7,096 nt of DNA from Chthoniobacterales bacterium (GTDB taxonomy: Bacteria; Verrucomicrobiota; Verrucomicrobiia; Chthoniobacterales; UBA10450): positions 1-7,096 of the forward strand of contig JACCXL010000010.1 in NCBI GenBank assembly GCA_013697015.1. Direction: 5' to 3'. The notes beneath the pieces are model-generated. The model was not told the origin of the DNA. It ran no database searches and was given only the letters and a program-made list of their open reading frames with translations. Numbering within the stretch: position 1 is the first letter of the stretch; each line of letters starts with the position of its first letter. A program made the translations under genes and the position numbers. This document shows, in pieces, positions 1 through 5,992 of this stretch.

Positions 1-171
1 AATCAGCGCGACGCCGACGTGAAACTTCGGCTCAACACCGATCCGCATTCGCCGGGGCACTTCCGCGCGAACGGCCCGCTGTCGAACATGCCGGAGTTCC
101 AAAAGGCGTTCAATCTGCCGGACACCTGCCCAATGGTGCGGCCGCCAGACCAGCGCGTAAATATTTGGTAA
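1..171 (+). CDS. C-terminal end of an M13-family zinc metallopeptidase (partial)
   Basis: This is the 3' end of a gene that begins left of the window. Frame 1 reads 56 codons to a TAA at 169-171. The segment holds the hallmark C-terminal block of M13 (neprilysin/PepO) endopeptidases: a TDPHSPGHFR stretch, then NGPLSNMPEF about ten residues on, and an aromatic-capped end (NIW). In this family the block closes the C-terminal catalytic domain; the invariant Arg after PHSPG-x-F lies in the substrate pocket, here in HFRANG. The zinc ligands (HExxH and ExxxD) would lie upstream, outside the window, so activity cannot be judged here. M13 enzymes cleave oligopeptides and in bacteria are usually periplasmic or secreted. 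The family normally ends in CRVW or CRIW; here the Cys is replaced (RVNIW), a common bacterial variation. Family assignment is confident; the substrate is unknown. Confidence 0.9.
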   Translation, partial: NQRDADVKLRLNTDPHSPGHFRANGPLSNMPEFQKAFNLPDTCPMVRPPDQRVNIW

Positions 172-179
172 AGCGCGGA

Positions 180-195
180 GCAAGTTCCAACTTGC
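180..195. repeat. Perfect 7-bp inverted repeat downstream of the M13 gene
   Basis: GCAAGTT and AACTTGC are separated by CC, beginning nine bases after the M13 stop codon. Flanking GCG (175-177) and CGC (196-198) could extend the stem across a two-base bulge. No T-run follows on either strand, so it is not a classical intrinsic terminator. It may be a bidirectional 3' stem or one copy of a dispersed palindromic (REP-type) element; the window holds no second copy. Confidence 0.5.
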
Positions 196-292
196 CGCTT
201 GGGTGAGACCGCATGTCAGAAGTTGCGCTACGACCGGCGATTCGAATTTGGCAACCGGACCAGATTGCGAGCGCGATTCTTAATGGAATAAC

Positions 293-298
293 AAGGAG
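293..298 (+). promoter_or_regulatory. Shine-Dalgarno site for the cysteine-rich protein
   Basis: AAGGAG lies five bases before the ATG at 304. It is the only clear Shine-Dalgarno motif ahead of any gene in this window and supports that start. No convincing -10/-35 pair is visible between 172 and 292. Confidence 0.7.
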
Positions 299-303
299 CT
301 GAT

Positions 304-537
304 ATGGCTAAATGCGACATGTGCGGCAATGACTACGACAAAGCGTTTCAGATCACCGCCGGGGGTAAAACTCACACCTTCGACAGCTTCGAATGCGCCA
401 TCCACATGATCGCGCCGACCTGCGCGCACTGCAGTTGCAAAATCATCGGTCACGGCGTGGAAGCTGACGGCAAGATTTTTTGCTGCGTCCACTGCGCTTC
501 CGAGAGCGGCGTGGGCGGTTTGAAAGATCGCAGGTGA
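304..537 (+). CDS. Small cysteine-rich metallothionein-like zinc-binding protein
   Basis: This is a 77-residue protein with nine cysteines (4, 7, 31, 40, 43, 45, 60, 61, 64) and several histidines (24, 34, 42, 50, 63). The N-terminus has a C4-x2-C7 knuckle followed by a conserved-looking FDSFECAIH segment (26-34). The second half, C40-x2-C43-x-C45, then VEADGK, then C60-C61-x2-C64-A, follows the core pattern of bacterial metallothioneins of the SmtA/PmtA type (CxxCxC ... V..DG..YCC..CA). Metal binding, most likely zinc, is therefore a good inference; storage, buffering or a structural zinc-finger role cannot be told apart. There is no signal peptide or membrane segment, so it should be cytosolic. 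The AAGGAG at 293-298 fixes the start. It appears monocistronic: the M13 stop is 132 bases upstream and the next gene converges. I recall similar uncharacterised small proteins in diverse bacteria, but cannot confirm a family name here. Confidence 0.8.
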   Translation: MAKCDMCGNDYDKAFQITAGGKTHTFDSFECAIHMIAPTCAHCSCKIIGHGVEADGKIFCCVHCASESGVGGLKDRR

Positions 538-555
538 GGACGAGAGCGGCGGGCG

Positions 556-888
556 CTACTCCTGCGCGACTTTGCCGCCCCAGGAAAGTATCTTCGCTTT
601 TGTGCCGGCAGCTTCGGCCTCTGTAATCATCCCGGCGCGGTTGTAAAACAATGACAAGCTCGTCCAGCCGATCTGGTCGTTAGGCCGGAGTTCCGTCGCC
701 GTTTTGCCCGCCTTGATCGCTTCGTCGAAACGGCCGATTTTCATCAACGCCATCCCGAGCGCATGCCAGCCATCGAAGAAGGCGGGATCGAGCTCCACAC
801 ACTGACGGTACTTTTCGACTGCGCTCTCCAGTTCCCCAATTGCGAGGTCGCCGTTCGCGGCGTCGAAAAGTTCGTCGAGCGCGACCAT
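556..888 (-). CDS. Small tetratricopeptide-repeat (TPR) protein
   Basis: This is a 110-residue protein built almost wholly of TPR helices. The clearest unit spans about residues 37-70, with the W-x2-LG-x-AL-x9-A spacing typical of TPRs and a closing ELRPND. It is preceded by a helix pair ending in ELDPAF (about 15-36) and followed by a third unit (about 71-104, GWTSLSLFY then AEAAGTKAK). No signal peptide or transmembrane segment is seen, so it is probably a cytosolic protein-protein interaction module; its partner is unknown. I chose the ATG at 888 because it lies 28 bases past the stop of the upstream PpiD-like gene and the protein immediately becomes TPR-like; a longer in-frame reading would overlap that gene and adds a low-complexity non-TPR sequence. 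No Shine-Dalgarno motif precedes it. The spacing suggests co-transcription and perhaps translational coupling with the PpiD-like gene. It ends tail-to-tail with the cysteine-rich gene. Confidence 0.85.
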   Translation of the reverse strand: MVALDELFDAANGDLAIGELESAVEKYRQCVELDPAFFDGWHALGMALMKIGRFDEAIKAGKTATELRPNDQIGWTSLSLFYNRAGMITEAEAAGTKAKILSWGGKVAQE

Positions 889-916
889 AAACGGCAGGAA
901 AGCGATGCGCGAAGGG

Positions 917-2440
917 CTAACTATTTTCCTGTTGGACGCCGGCAGCGTGGCGCCGGTCGCGCAGCCATTCGTAAAAAACCACCGTGCGCTTGCCGCGGAG
1001 GAACCGCACATCGAAGATCGCCTTCCCCTGCTCGTATTGCGCGGGATCAATCGGCTCGCGCTTTTCCAAAACGGCGACGAGACCACCGGACTCGGTCGGA
1101 ATGAATTCGCTCGCGTCGCCCGGATCGAGATCGCCGACGGCTGACTTGATCAGCGGCAGATCCGGCGCATCAACCTTCGGCGGCTTGTCGGGTTCAGGTT
1201 TCGCGGTCTCGTTTTCGGCGAGCGAGAAGGGCGGGATCATCTCCGCCTTTATGCCCATCTGCTCAAAAGCTTTTTCCGCGGGAATGCCCCCCTTGAGAGA
1301 ATCTCGAATGCGCCGCGCGATTTCGGCGCCCTTGTTGGAGACCATCTCATGCAGGCGTTGATTCCTGATCGCTTCCGTTACTTTGCCCTTCGCCTCGTCG
1401 AGGCTTAACGGACGCGCGGGCTCCAGGCCGTTCAAGTGCAGAACACAAAACCCGTCGGCGACTTGCAGCGGCTCACTGTTCGGATCCTGTTGGGTCAACT
1501 GGAAGGCGGCCGGAACGAGCTGCGGATCGCCGTTTAATTGCGGATCGGGAGCGGCCTGCGTGAACACGCCTGTCGCGCGGATTGGCAACTGAAATTTCGC
1601 CGTGAGCGCGTGAAAATCTGAACCTTTTTCACTCAGCGCCTGTTCGAAATCGTTGGCCCGATCCGCCAGTTTCTGCAGCGCGTCGACGCGTTCCCTGCCC
1701 GTCAGCTTTTTCTCCTGATCGCTGAGGGCAAAGGTGACGAATTCGACTTTGCGTTTCTCCTCGCTCTGCAGCTGAGTTTTGTGCCCTTCGTAATATTTCG
1801 CGATGTCGTCGTCGTTGATTTTAACCTCCTTGGCGAAGTCTTCCAAGCGGAGGCGCACAACCGCCACGTTCAGCTTTCCGAACGCCTGCTCGTAATTTTC
1901 TTTGCTCTCCACGGCGGGAACTTGCACGCCGGCCGCGAGGAGTTCTTTCAGGCGCGCCAGGGCGAGTTGATCCGCTGCCAGCTCCTCCAGTTGTGATTCG
2001 TCAAAGCCGAGCGACGGCAGCGCCGTCTGCACAAACTCATTGTACTTGCCCATGTCGAAGCCGGTCTCGTTGCGAAATGGGCGGAAGGTTTTCACCACGC
2101 CCGCTACTTCCGCATCGCTCGCGCGAACACCGAGTGCTTCGGCTTCGTGACGCACCACGAGTCGGTTCCACATGAACTCGGTGTAGGCTCCATTCTCCGA
2201 GGTCGCGTTGCCCGCCAGATCCTGCAGGAACGTGAGCATCCCGAGTTGGCGCGCGAGCATGAACATCCGGACGTTCCGCTGCAGTTCCAAGCGGGTGACG
2301 GGGCGATCGTAAATCGTGCCGACACGATCGGTCCGCGGGGCCGAGAAATCGGTTTTGGTGAAGTAGAAGCAGAACGGGATCGCGAGGATCGCGATTACCC
2401 ACATGAGCCATTGGCGGTGGCGGCGCAGAGTCGTAATCAT
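917..2440 (-). CDS. Membrane-anchored SurA/PpiD-like periplasmic folding protein
   Basis: This 507-residue protein has one N-terminal membrane span (about 11-28) after a short basic tail (RRHR), predicting a cytoplasmic N-terminus and a large periplasmic domain. A SurA_N-like helical chaperone region follows (about 40-225): a short 'GTIYDRPVTRLEL' strand-helix, then long helices with a LVVRHEAEALGV helix typical of the fold. Residues about 230-345 resemble a parvulin (PpiC-type) domain in their second half (GVFTQAAP, then VPAAFQL, then SEPLQVADGF), but the family's HIL start and GG-x-LG loop are missing. The C-terminus (about 395-490) looks like a second degenerate PpiD-type module. The family folds or holds outer-membrane and periplasmic proteins. 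Here chaperone action is more likely than prolyl isomerase activity. A strong start is the ATG at 2440, with only a weak upstream GGAA. It leads a likely pair with the TPR gene. Confidence 0.85.
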   Translation of the reverse strand: MITTLRRHRQWLMWVIAILAIPFCFYFTKTDFSAPRTDRVGTIYDRPVTRLELQRNVRMFMLARQLGMLTFLQDLAGNATSENGAYTEFMWNRLVVRHEAEALGVRASDAEVAGVVKTFRPFRNETGFDMGKYNEFVQTALPSLGFDESQLEELAADQLALARLKELLAAGVQVPAVESKENYEQAFGKLNVAVVRLRLEDFAKEVKINDDDIAKYYEGHKTQLQSEEKRKVEFVTFALSDQEKKLTGRERVDALQKLADRANDFEQALSEKGSDFHALTAKFQLPIRATGVFTQAAPDPQLNGDPQLVPAAFQLTQQDPNSEPLQVADGFCVLHLNGLEPARPLSLDEAKGKVTEAIRNQRLHEMVSNKGAEIARRIRDSLKGGIPAEKAFEQMGIKAEMIPPFSLAENETAKPEPDKPPKVDAPDLPLIKSAVGDLDPGDASEFIPTESGGLVAVLEKREPIDPAQYEQGKAIFDVRFLRGKRTVVFYEWLRDRRHAAGVQQENS

Positions 2441-2471
2441 GATTGAAGTTTCCGCGGACGCGGGTGCGCAG

Positions 2472-2499
2472 AATTTACGGGGAGTTGCGCCTGCGCCAA
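2472..2499 (-). promoter_or_regulatory. Possible sigma-70-type promoter for the PpiD-like gene
   Basis: Reading the minus strand, TTGGCG (2499-2494) and TAAATT (2477-2472) are 16 bases apart; each matches the consensus at four of six bases. Transcription would start near 2465, giving a leader of about 25 bases before the ATG at 2440. The 99-base gap after the phosphofructokinase gene leaves room for it. The consensus is loose and such matches arise by chance. Confidence 0.3.
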
Positions 2500-2539
2500 A
2501 TCCTTTTTGGAAAGCGACGGCGTGGCTGTGTGGCCGAGC

Positions 2540-3616
2540 TTAATCGCCGAAGGAAACCTCCACCGCGCGTGCCGTCTGCACCATCTGGCCGTCCGGCGGC
2601 ACAAGACGCAGGCGATTAACCGCATCGGCGATCGGCACCTGCTGCATTTGATAATTCTGGTAGCTCACCATCGATCCATACTGATCTTCGTTGATCAGCT
2701 GGACAGCTTTGACGCCGAAGCGGGTGCCGAGAATCCGGTCCAGCGTGGTGGGTGCGCCCCCGCGCTGCAAATGCCCCAGGACACAACAACGAGTCTCCTT
2801 GCCGGTCCGCGCTGCGATCTCAAGCGCCACGCTTTCTCCGACACCGCCGAAGCGATATTCGCCGCTCGTAGTGGGATGCAGCATTTGCTGACCGTCCTGC
2901 GGAAGCGCTCCTTCCGCCACGACCACGATGGCACCGTGACTGCCGCGCGCATCGCGACGTCTAACCGCATCGGCGATTCGGTCGTGATGGAACGGAATTT
3001 CGGGGATCAAAATGATGTGCGCGCCGCCCGCGATACCGCCGTGTAACGCGATCCAGCCAGCGTGTCGACCCATAACCTCCAAGACCATGACACGCTTGTG
3101 GCTAGTGGCGGTGGTGTGCAAACGATCCAGCGCATCCATCACCACCGCGACCGCGGAATCAAAACCGAATGTCATCGCAGTGGCTTCCAAATCGTTGTCG
3201 ATCGTCTTCGGCACGCCGACACAGTTGATGCCGGCCGCCTGCAGCTGCAGCGCGGTCGTCATCGATCCATCGCCTCCCACGATGATCAACGCTCGTACGC
3301 CAAGCTCGGCCAGAACTTTCCGGGCGTCTGCGATCACCTCTGCAGCAACGATCGCTTTGGTCCCGGCTCCGATCTTGGCAACGAAGTGTCCGCGACTTGT
3401 GGTGCCGATGACGGTCCCACCGCGCGGCATAATTCCCGCGATGCGGGCCCGATCCAGCACAACAAAATCACCCGGGGGCAGGAGTCCTTCGAATCCGTCC
3501 CGAAACCCGAGCACTTCCCAGCCTAACTTGTCTGCGGCGAGGACCACCCCCCGCAGCACGGCATTGAGTCCCGGACAATCTCCGCCACTCGTTAGGACCC
3601 CGATCCGTGGCTTCAT
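2540..3616 (-). CDS. pfkA: 6-phosphofructokinase, mixed-substrate group III type
   Basis: This 358-residue cytosolic enzyme phosphorylates fructose 6-phosphate to fructose 1,6-bisphosphate in glycolysis. Diagnostic motifs are present in order: GGDCPGLN (11-18) in the nucleotide site, RGGTVIGT (65-72), GGDGS (114-118), PKTIDND (136-142) with the catalytic base Asp140, MGRHAGW (182-188) binding the sugar phosphate, AEGA (234-237), and GHLQRGGAPT (281-290). The fourth residue of GGDG, Gly117, aligns with Gly104 of the E. coli enzyme and indicates ATP as donor. Lys137 aligns with E. coli Gly124 and is the residue typical of pyrophosphate-dependent and group III enzymes. The protein is longer than the 320-residue E. 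coli enzyme, with an extended C-terminus. The ATG at 3616 lies 15 bases after the carboxypeptidase stop, so the two genes are probably co-transcribed; no Shine-Dalgarno motif is visible. Family is certain; donor preference is inferred. Confidence 0.95.
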   Translation of the reverse strand: MKPRIGVLTSGGDCPGLNAVLRGVVLAADKLGWEVLGFRDGFEGLLPPGDFVVLDRARIAGIMPRGGTVIGTTSRGHFVAKIGAGTKAIVAAEVIADARKVLAELGVRALIIVGGDGSMTTALQLQAAGINCVGVPKTIDNDLEATAMTFGFDSAVAVVMDALDRLHTTATSHKRVMVLEVMGRHAGWIALHGGIAGGAHIILIPEIPFHHDRIADAVRRRDARGSHGAIVVVAEGALPQDGQQMLHPTTSGEYRFGGVGESVALEIAARTGKETRCCVLGHLQRGGAPTTLDRILGTRFGVKAVQLINEDQYGSMVSYQNYQMQQVPIADAVNRLRLVPPDGQMVQTARAVEVSFGD

Positions 3617-3631
3617 GGAAGGGGGCGCGAG

Positions 3632-4585
3632 TTAGAGCGTCTTGTCCGGCGTGACCGCCCGGCCGGCTGCCGCCCACTGGTCGTAGATCTGCCAACCGCG
3701 CGCCAGCAGCTGCGTGCCTTCCCCGAATCGATTCGAGCTACCGAGCATGACAACGACCAAATGGCGCGGCGTTACGATGACGTTCTGGCCTTCTTTGACG
3801 ATTTCCGATTCACGATGGGCCGAGAGAATCAGGCAATCGCCGGCACGAGCCGTGCGTCCGGTTTTGACACCATCAACGCCATTGACGCCGAGAAGCTCGT
3901 TCGTGTTTCGCAGGAGGTAGCCGAGCGGCTTCCCCGCGCGAAGGAAAGAGATCTGGCGTTCTTTCTGCGAGACGTAAAAACGAAAGCTGGCCTTCTTCAG
4001 CGCGTAACGAGTCATGCGCGCCATATCGATGGCCGTCGAAAATGGGATCGGACGCTCGTTTTCATCGATGCCGTGCGGATTCAGAAATCGAGTGCGCTCC
4101 ATGTGGAGCTGTTTCCCGAGAGCGTTCATCTGCGCAACGAACGTGACAACCGGGGTGACCTTCGGGTTTGGAGCGGCCGTGGCGGATCCGCTCAGGGCGG
4201 AACCGACGTGATGAGCAAGGGTGAAGGCCGCAATATTATCGGATTGCACCAGCGCCGCGTAGAGTAAATCGCGCAGGGTAATCTGATCACCCGGCTGGAA
4301 ACCAATGTTGTTCTCTCCCGGGCGGATGAAGGCTTCGGGCGGAATTGTAGCGAGTTGATTAAGGTCTCCATGCTGACCCTCAGCCCAATCGAGGACGACC
4401 ATCGCGGTCGCGATCTTGGTCAGGCTTCCGATTTGGCGCTTCTGCTTCCCGTCATGCTCTTCGAGGACGTAGCCGGTTTGCGAATCGACGATCGCGTAGG
4501 CCTGCGCGGCGCTCGCGCTGCGGGTCGCTCCCCCAGCGAGTAGAACGGAACAAAGAAGAACAGAAAAACGATGCGGAAAGTTCAC
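3632..4585 (-). CDS. D-alanyl-D-alanine carboxypeptidase, peptidase S11 (low-mass penicillin-binding protein)
   Basis: From the GTG at 4585 this is a 317-residue exported enzyme that trims the terminal D-Ala from peptidoglycan stem peptides in the periplasm. The three active-site motifs of S11 peptidases are intact: SLTK (54-57, nucleophile Ser54 and base Lys57), SDN (115-117) and KTGRT (241-245). A signal peptide covers about residues 1-26 (basic MNFPHR, hydrophobic VLLCSVLLAGG, cleavage after SASA). There is no PBP5-type C-terminal domain or amphipathic membrane anchor, so the protein resembles the shorter PBP7-like forms and should be soluble or loosely attached. An in-frame TTG at 4630 would add 15 residues with six consecutive arginines; I prefer the GTG because it gives a standard signal peptide. 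The phosphofructokinase gene starts 15 bases downstream. Carboxypeptidase versus endopeptidase specificity is not decidable from sequence. Confidence 0.92.
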   Translation of the reverse strand: MNFPHRFSVLLCSVLLAGGATRSASAAQAYAIVDSQTGYVLEEHDGKQKRQIGSLTKIATAMVVLDWAEGQHGDLNQLATIPPEAFIRPGENNIGFQPGDQITLRDLLYAALVQSDNIAAFTLAHHVGSALSGSATAAPNPKVTPVVTFVAQMNALGKQLHMERTRFLNPHGIDENERPIPFSTAIDMARMTRYALKKASFRFYVSQKERQISFLRAGKPLGYLLRNTNELLGVNGVDGVKTGRTARAGDCLILSAHRESEIVKEGQNVIVTPRHLVVVMLGSSNRFGEGTQLLARGWQIYDQWAAAGRAVTPDKTL

Positions 4586-4640
4586 GGGGTTAAACGGGTC
4601 GCATCTTAATCGGCGCCGCCTCCTTCGCAACCAGCAATCG

Positions 4641-4655
4641 GCCCGCGGAGCGGGC
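4641..4655 (-). terminator. GC-rich hairpin between lipoprotein and carboxypeptidase genes
   Basis: A perfect six-base stem, GCCCGC and GCGGGC around a three-base loop, begins 14 bases after the lipoprotein stop codon (4670-4672). No U-run follows, so it is not a textbook intrinsic terminator. It could attenuate read-through or protect the 3' end of the upstream message. It sits just upstream of the alternative TTG start of the carboxypeptidase. Confidence 0.35.
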
Positions 4656-4669
4656 TCTCGAGTCTTGAA

Positions 4670-5353
4670 CTAGCGAAGACTGACGTTGGCCCGCGCGCCG
4701 TAATGAAACGCATTCGGCTCGAGCGCCAGATAGATTCGTTCGGCCGCGTTCTGCAGATCAAACGGGGTCGCTCGTCCCAGTCCGCTCGCGCGAACGGTCC
4801 CGAGCATACCTTGCAAACGGCTGCCACCGGCGACATCGAACTCATACACGACCAGCCCACGTTCTACGTCCGTGATGCGCACATGCATGCCGAGAAAAGA
4901 ACGGCCGGCACCCAGTTGCCCGAAGAAGAACCGGCCCAATGGGCTGCCGCCATCGACAACGTTGAACTGGCCTTCCACGAGCCAGCCAACCCGCGGAGTC
5001 TCGTCGTCTTTCAAAATTCGAGCGGGCGCGAGCTTTTCCAATTGCTCTTTCAAGTCACCCGCAAACTCGATCGGCGTAAGCGCCTTCCGGATCGGCATCT
5101 CGCCGTCGGAAGCAGCTTCGTCCCCGACAAACGTGGCCGTATCAATGCAGAAGGGTCGAATGTAAATTGCGCGCGGACCACTCGCCCCGACGCCGCAATT
5201 CGTCACCATATGAACTCTGTTCGATCCGAAGTCTTTCGAATCGATCGGTGCTGAGCTGACGCTCCCGGCCGTCGAGACGTCCGTCTTAGTGACGAACATG
5301 TCGGCGCACGAGCAGAGCAGGAAACTGCAGAGGATGGTGAGGAAAGGTTTCAT
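4670..5353 (-). CDS. Predicted outer-membrane lipoprotein, DUF4410-like
   Basis: This is a 227-residue protein with a lipoprotein signal: basic Lys2, hydrophobic LTILCSFLL, and a lipobox ending at Cys16 (LCSC). Ala17 after the lipidated Cys does not match the inner-membrane retention Asp of enterobacteria, which favours the outer membrane. The mature part has a strand-rich core (about 62-213): AIYIRPF (62-68) opens it; VEGQFNVVDGGSPLGR (126-141) and GAGRSFLGMHVRITD (148-162) follow. The pattern 'new strand, VEG, D-x-G, glycine-rich turn, then V-x-D' resembles DUF4410-type lipoproteins, whose function is unknown. The assignment is a resemblance only. The ATG at 5353 begins the lipoprotein signal; the frame is open further upstream but that sequence is not protein-like and has no signal. 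There is no Shine-Dalgarno motif. A 112-base gap separates it from the DUF2062 gene. Confidence 0.75.
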   Translation of the reverse strand: MKPFLTILCSFLLCSCADMFVTKTDVSTAGSVSSAPIDSKDFGSNRVHMVTNCGVGASGPRAIYIRPFCIDTATFVGDEAASDGEMPIRKALTPIEFAGDLKEQLEKLAPARILKDDETPRVGWLVEGQFNVVDGGSPLGRFFFGQLGAGRSFLGMHVRITDVERGLVVYEFDVAGGSRLQGMLGTVRASGLGRATPFDLQNAAERIYLALEPNAFHYGARANVSLR

Positions 5354-5429
5354 AGTCGGTGATGGGATCCGTCGTTTGCGTGTCTGTACGCGCGCGGCCG
5401 AATCATGGCTGCTTTTGATGCAACTCTCG

Positions 5430-5443
5430 TGCCGTGGACGGCA
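5430..5443. repeat. Short perfect inverted repeat upstream of the lipoprotein gene
   Basis: TGCCGT and ACGGCA flank two bases, about 77 bases upstream of the lipoprotein ATG and inside its 112-base leader region. It could be an operator half-site pair or a small RNA stem. No T-run follows. A six-base palindrome is weak evidence on its own. Confidence 0.3.
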
Positions 5444-5465
5444 GAAAATACCGCGGAGCACCCCG

Positions 5466-5978
5466 TTAGGGTTTGGGCTCCGCCGCTCGGGCCCTTCGCA
5501 GAAGCATGCGCATAACGGCATAAACGATGACGCCCGACGGCACGGCCAGAAAAAGCGAGCCGACGAGCGCGGGCCAGACCACCCGCAGGAAAAGGTGCCA
5601 GTCCAGGTAATCGCGCAAACCGAGATGCCCAAACCGGATCCGATGCGGTGCCGTATGATGCAGGACACGGTAGCCGAGCCTGTATTCCGCCAGGTAGATC
5701 GCCGGCATCGCGAAGATGAGCACGTCGTGCAGCGTTACGGCAATGGCAGCCGCGACTTTGTTGCACCGGAAAATCCAAGCGAGCGCGATCGAGAGCAAAG
5801 TCTTCACGCTGTAAAGCGGCGTAAATCCGAAAAAGATCCCGATCGCCGAGCCGAGCGCGATGGAATGCGGCGTGTCATTGATCGCCATCAGCGTCATGTG
5901 ATGGCGAGCGAGCCATTCCTTCATCCTGGATAGAAATCCGGAAAGCGCGGGGCCGAAACCCTCTGGCGCAGTTGGCAC
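5466..5978 (-). CDS. DUF2062 integral membrane protein
   Basis: This is a 170-residue inner-membrane protein when read from the GTG at 5978. The DUF2062 signature lies at about 36-60: TPHSIALGSAIGIFFGFTPL, which is the family's SPHSIALGFAIGVFxGFTP motif, followed by a second hydrophobic stretch (61-70). Further hydrophobic segments lie at about 75-97 and 131-160, so three to four membrane-embedded helices are likely, with a basic, Arg-rich C-terminus. The family is widespread and its biochemical role is not established. The start is uncertain: the in-frame ATG at 5924 (MKEWLARHHM) would give a 152-residue protein that retains the whole domain; neither start has a Shine-Dalgarno motif. The GTG lies 14 bases after the DUF72 stop, so the two genes are probably one transcription unit. 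Confidence 0.88.
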   Translation of the reverse strand: MPTAPEGFGPALSGFLSRMKEWLARHHMTLMAINDTPHSIALGSAIGIFFGFTPLYSVKTLLSIALAWIFRCNKVAAAIAVTLHDVLIFAMPAIYLAEYRLGYRVLHHTAPHRIRFGHLGLRDYLDWHLFLRVVWPALVGSLFLAVPSGVIVYAVMRMLLRRARAAEPKP

Positions 5979-5992
5979 AGCCGTAGCGTAGC

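Noticed and set aside
265..293. Possible promoter TTGCGA with a 17-base spacer to ATAACA before the small cysteine-rich gene
   Set aside because: The -10 hexamer hardly matches the consensus, and transcription would start inside or past the ribosome binding site.
501..551. Direct repeat of CGAGAGCGGCG at 501-511 and 541-551
   Set aside because: Two copies of 11 bases, 40 bases apart, one inside a coding region; GC-rich DNA gives such matches by chance, and there is no array.
889..1086. Longer reading of the TPR gene starting inside the PpiD-like gene
   Set aside because: The extra 66 residues are low-complexity, not TPR-like, and overlap a well-supported gene. The ATG at 888 begins the TPR region directly.
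2507..3046. Long plus-strand open frame of 179 codons opposite the phosphofructokinase gene
   Set aside because: It is antisense to a gene with a full set of family motifs; its product is not protein-like. Long antisense frames are expected in GC-rich coding DNA.
3012..3635. Plus-strand open frame of 207 codons opposite the phosphofructokinase gene
   Set aside because: Antisense shadow, rich in Ser, Pro, Ala and Thr, with no domain.
4606..4860. Open minus-strand frame overlapping the lipoprotein gene
   Set aside because: It lies in another frame of the lipoprotein gene, has no recognisable domain or signal, and contains low-complexity sequence.
5289..5933. Plus-strand open frame of 214 codons opposite the DUF2062 and lipoprotein genes
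   Set aside because: It spans two real minus-strand genes and their gap; the product is rich in Arg, His and Asp with no recognisable motif.
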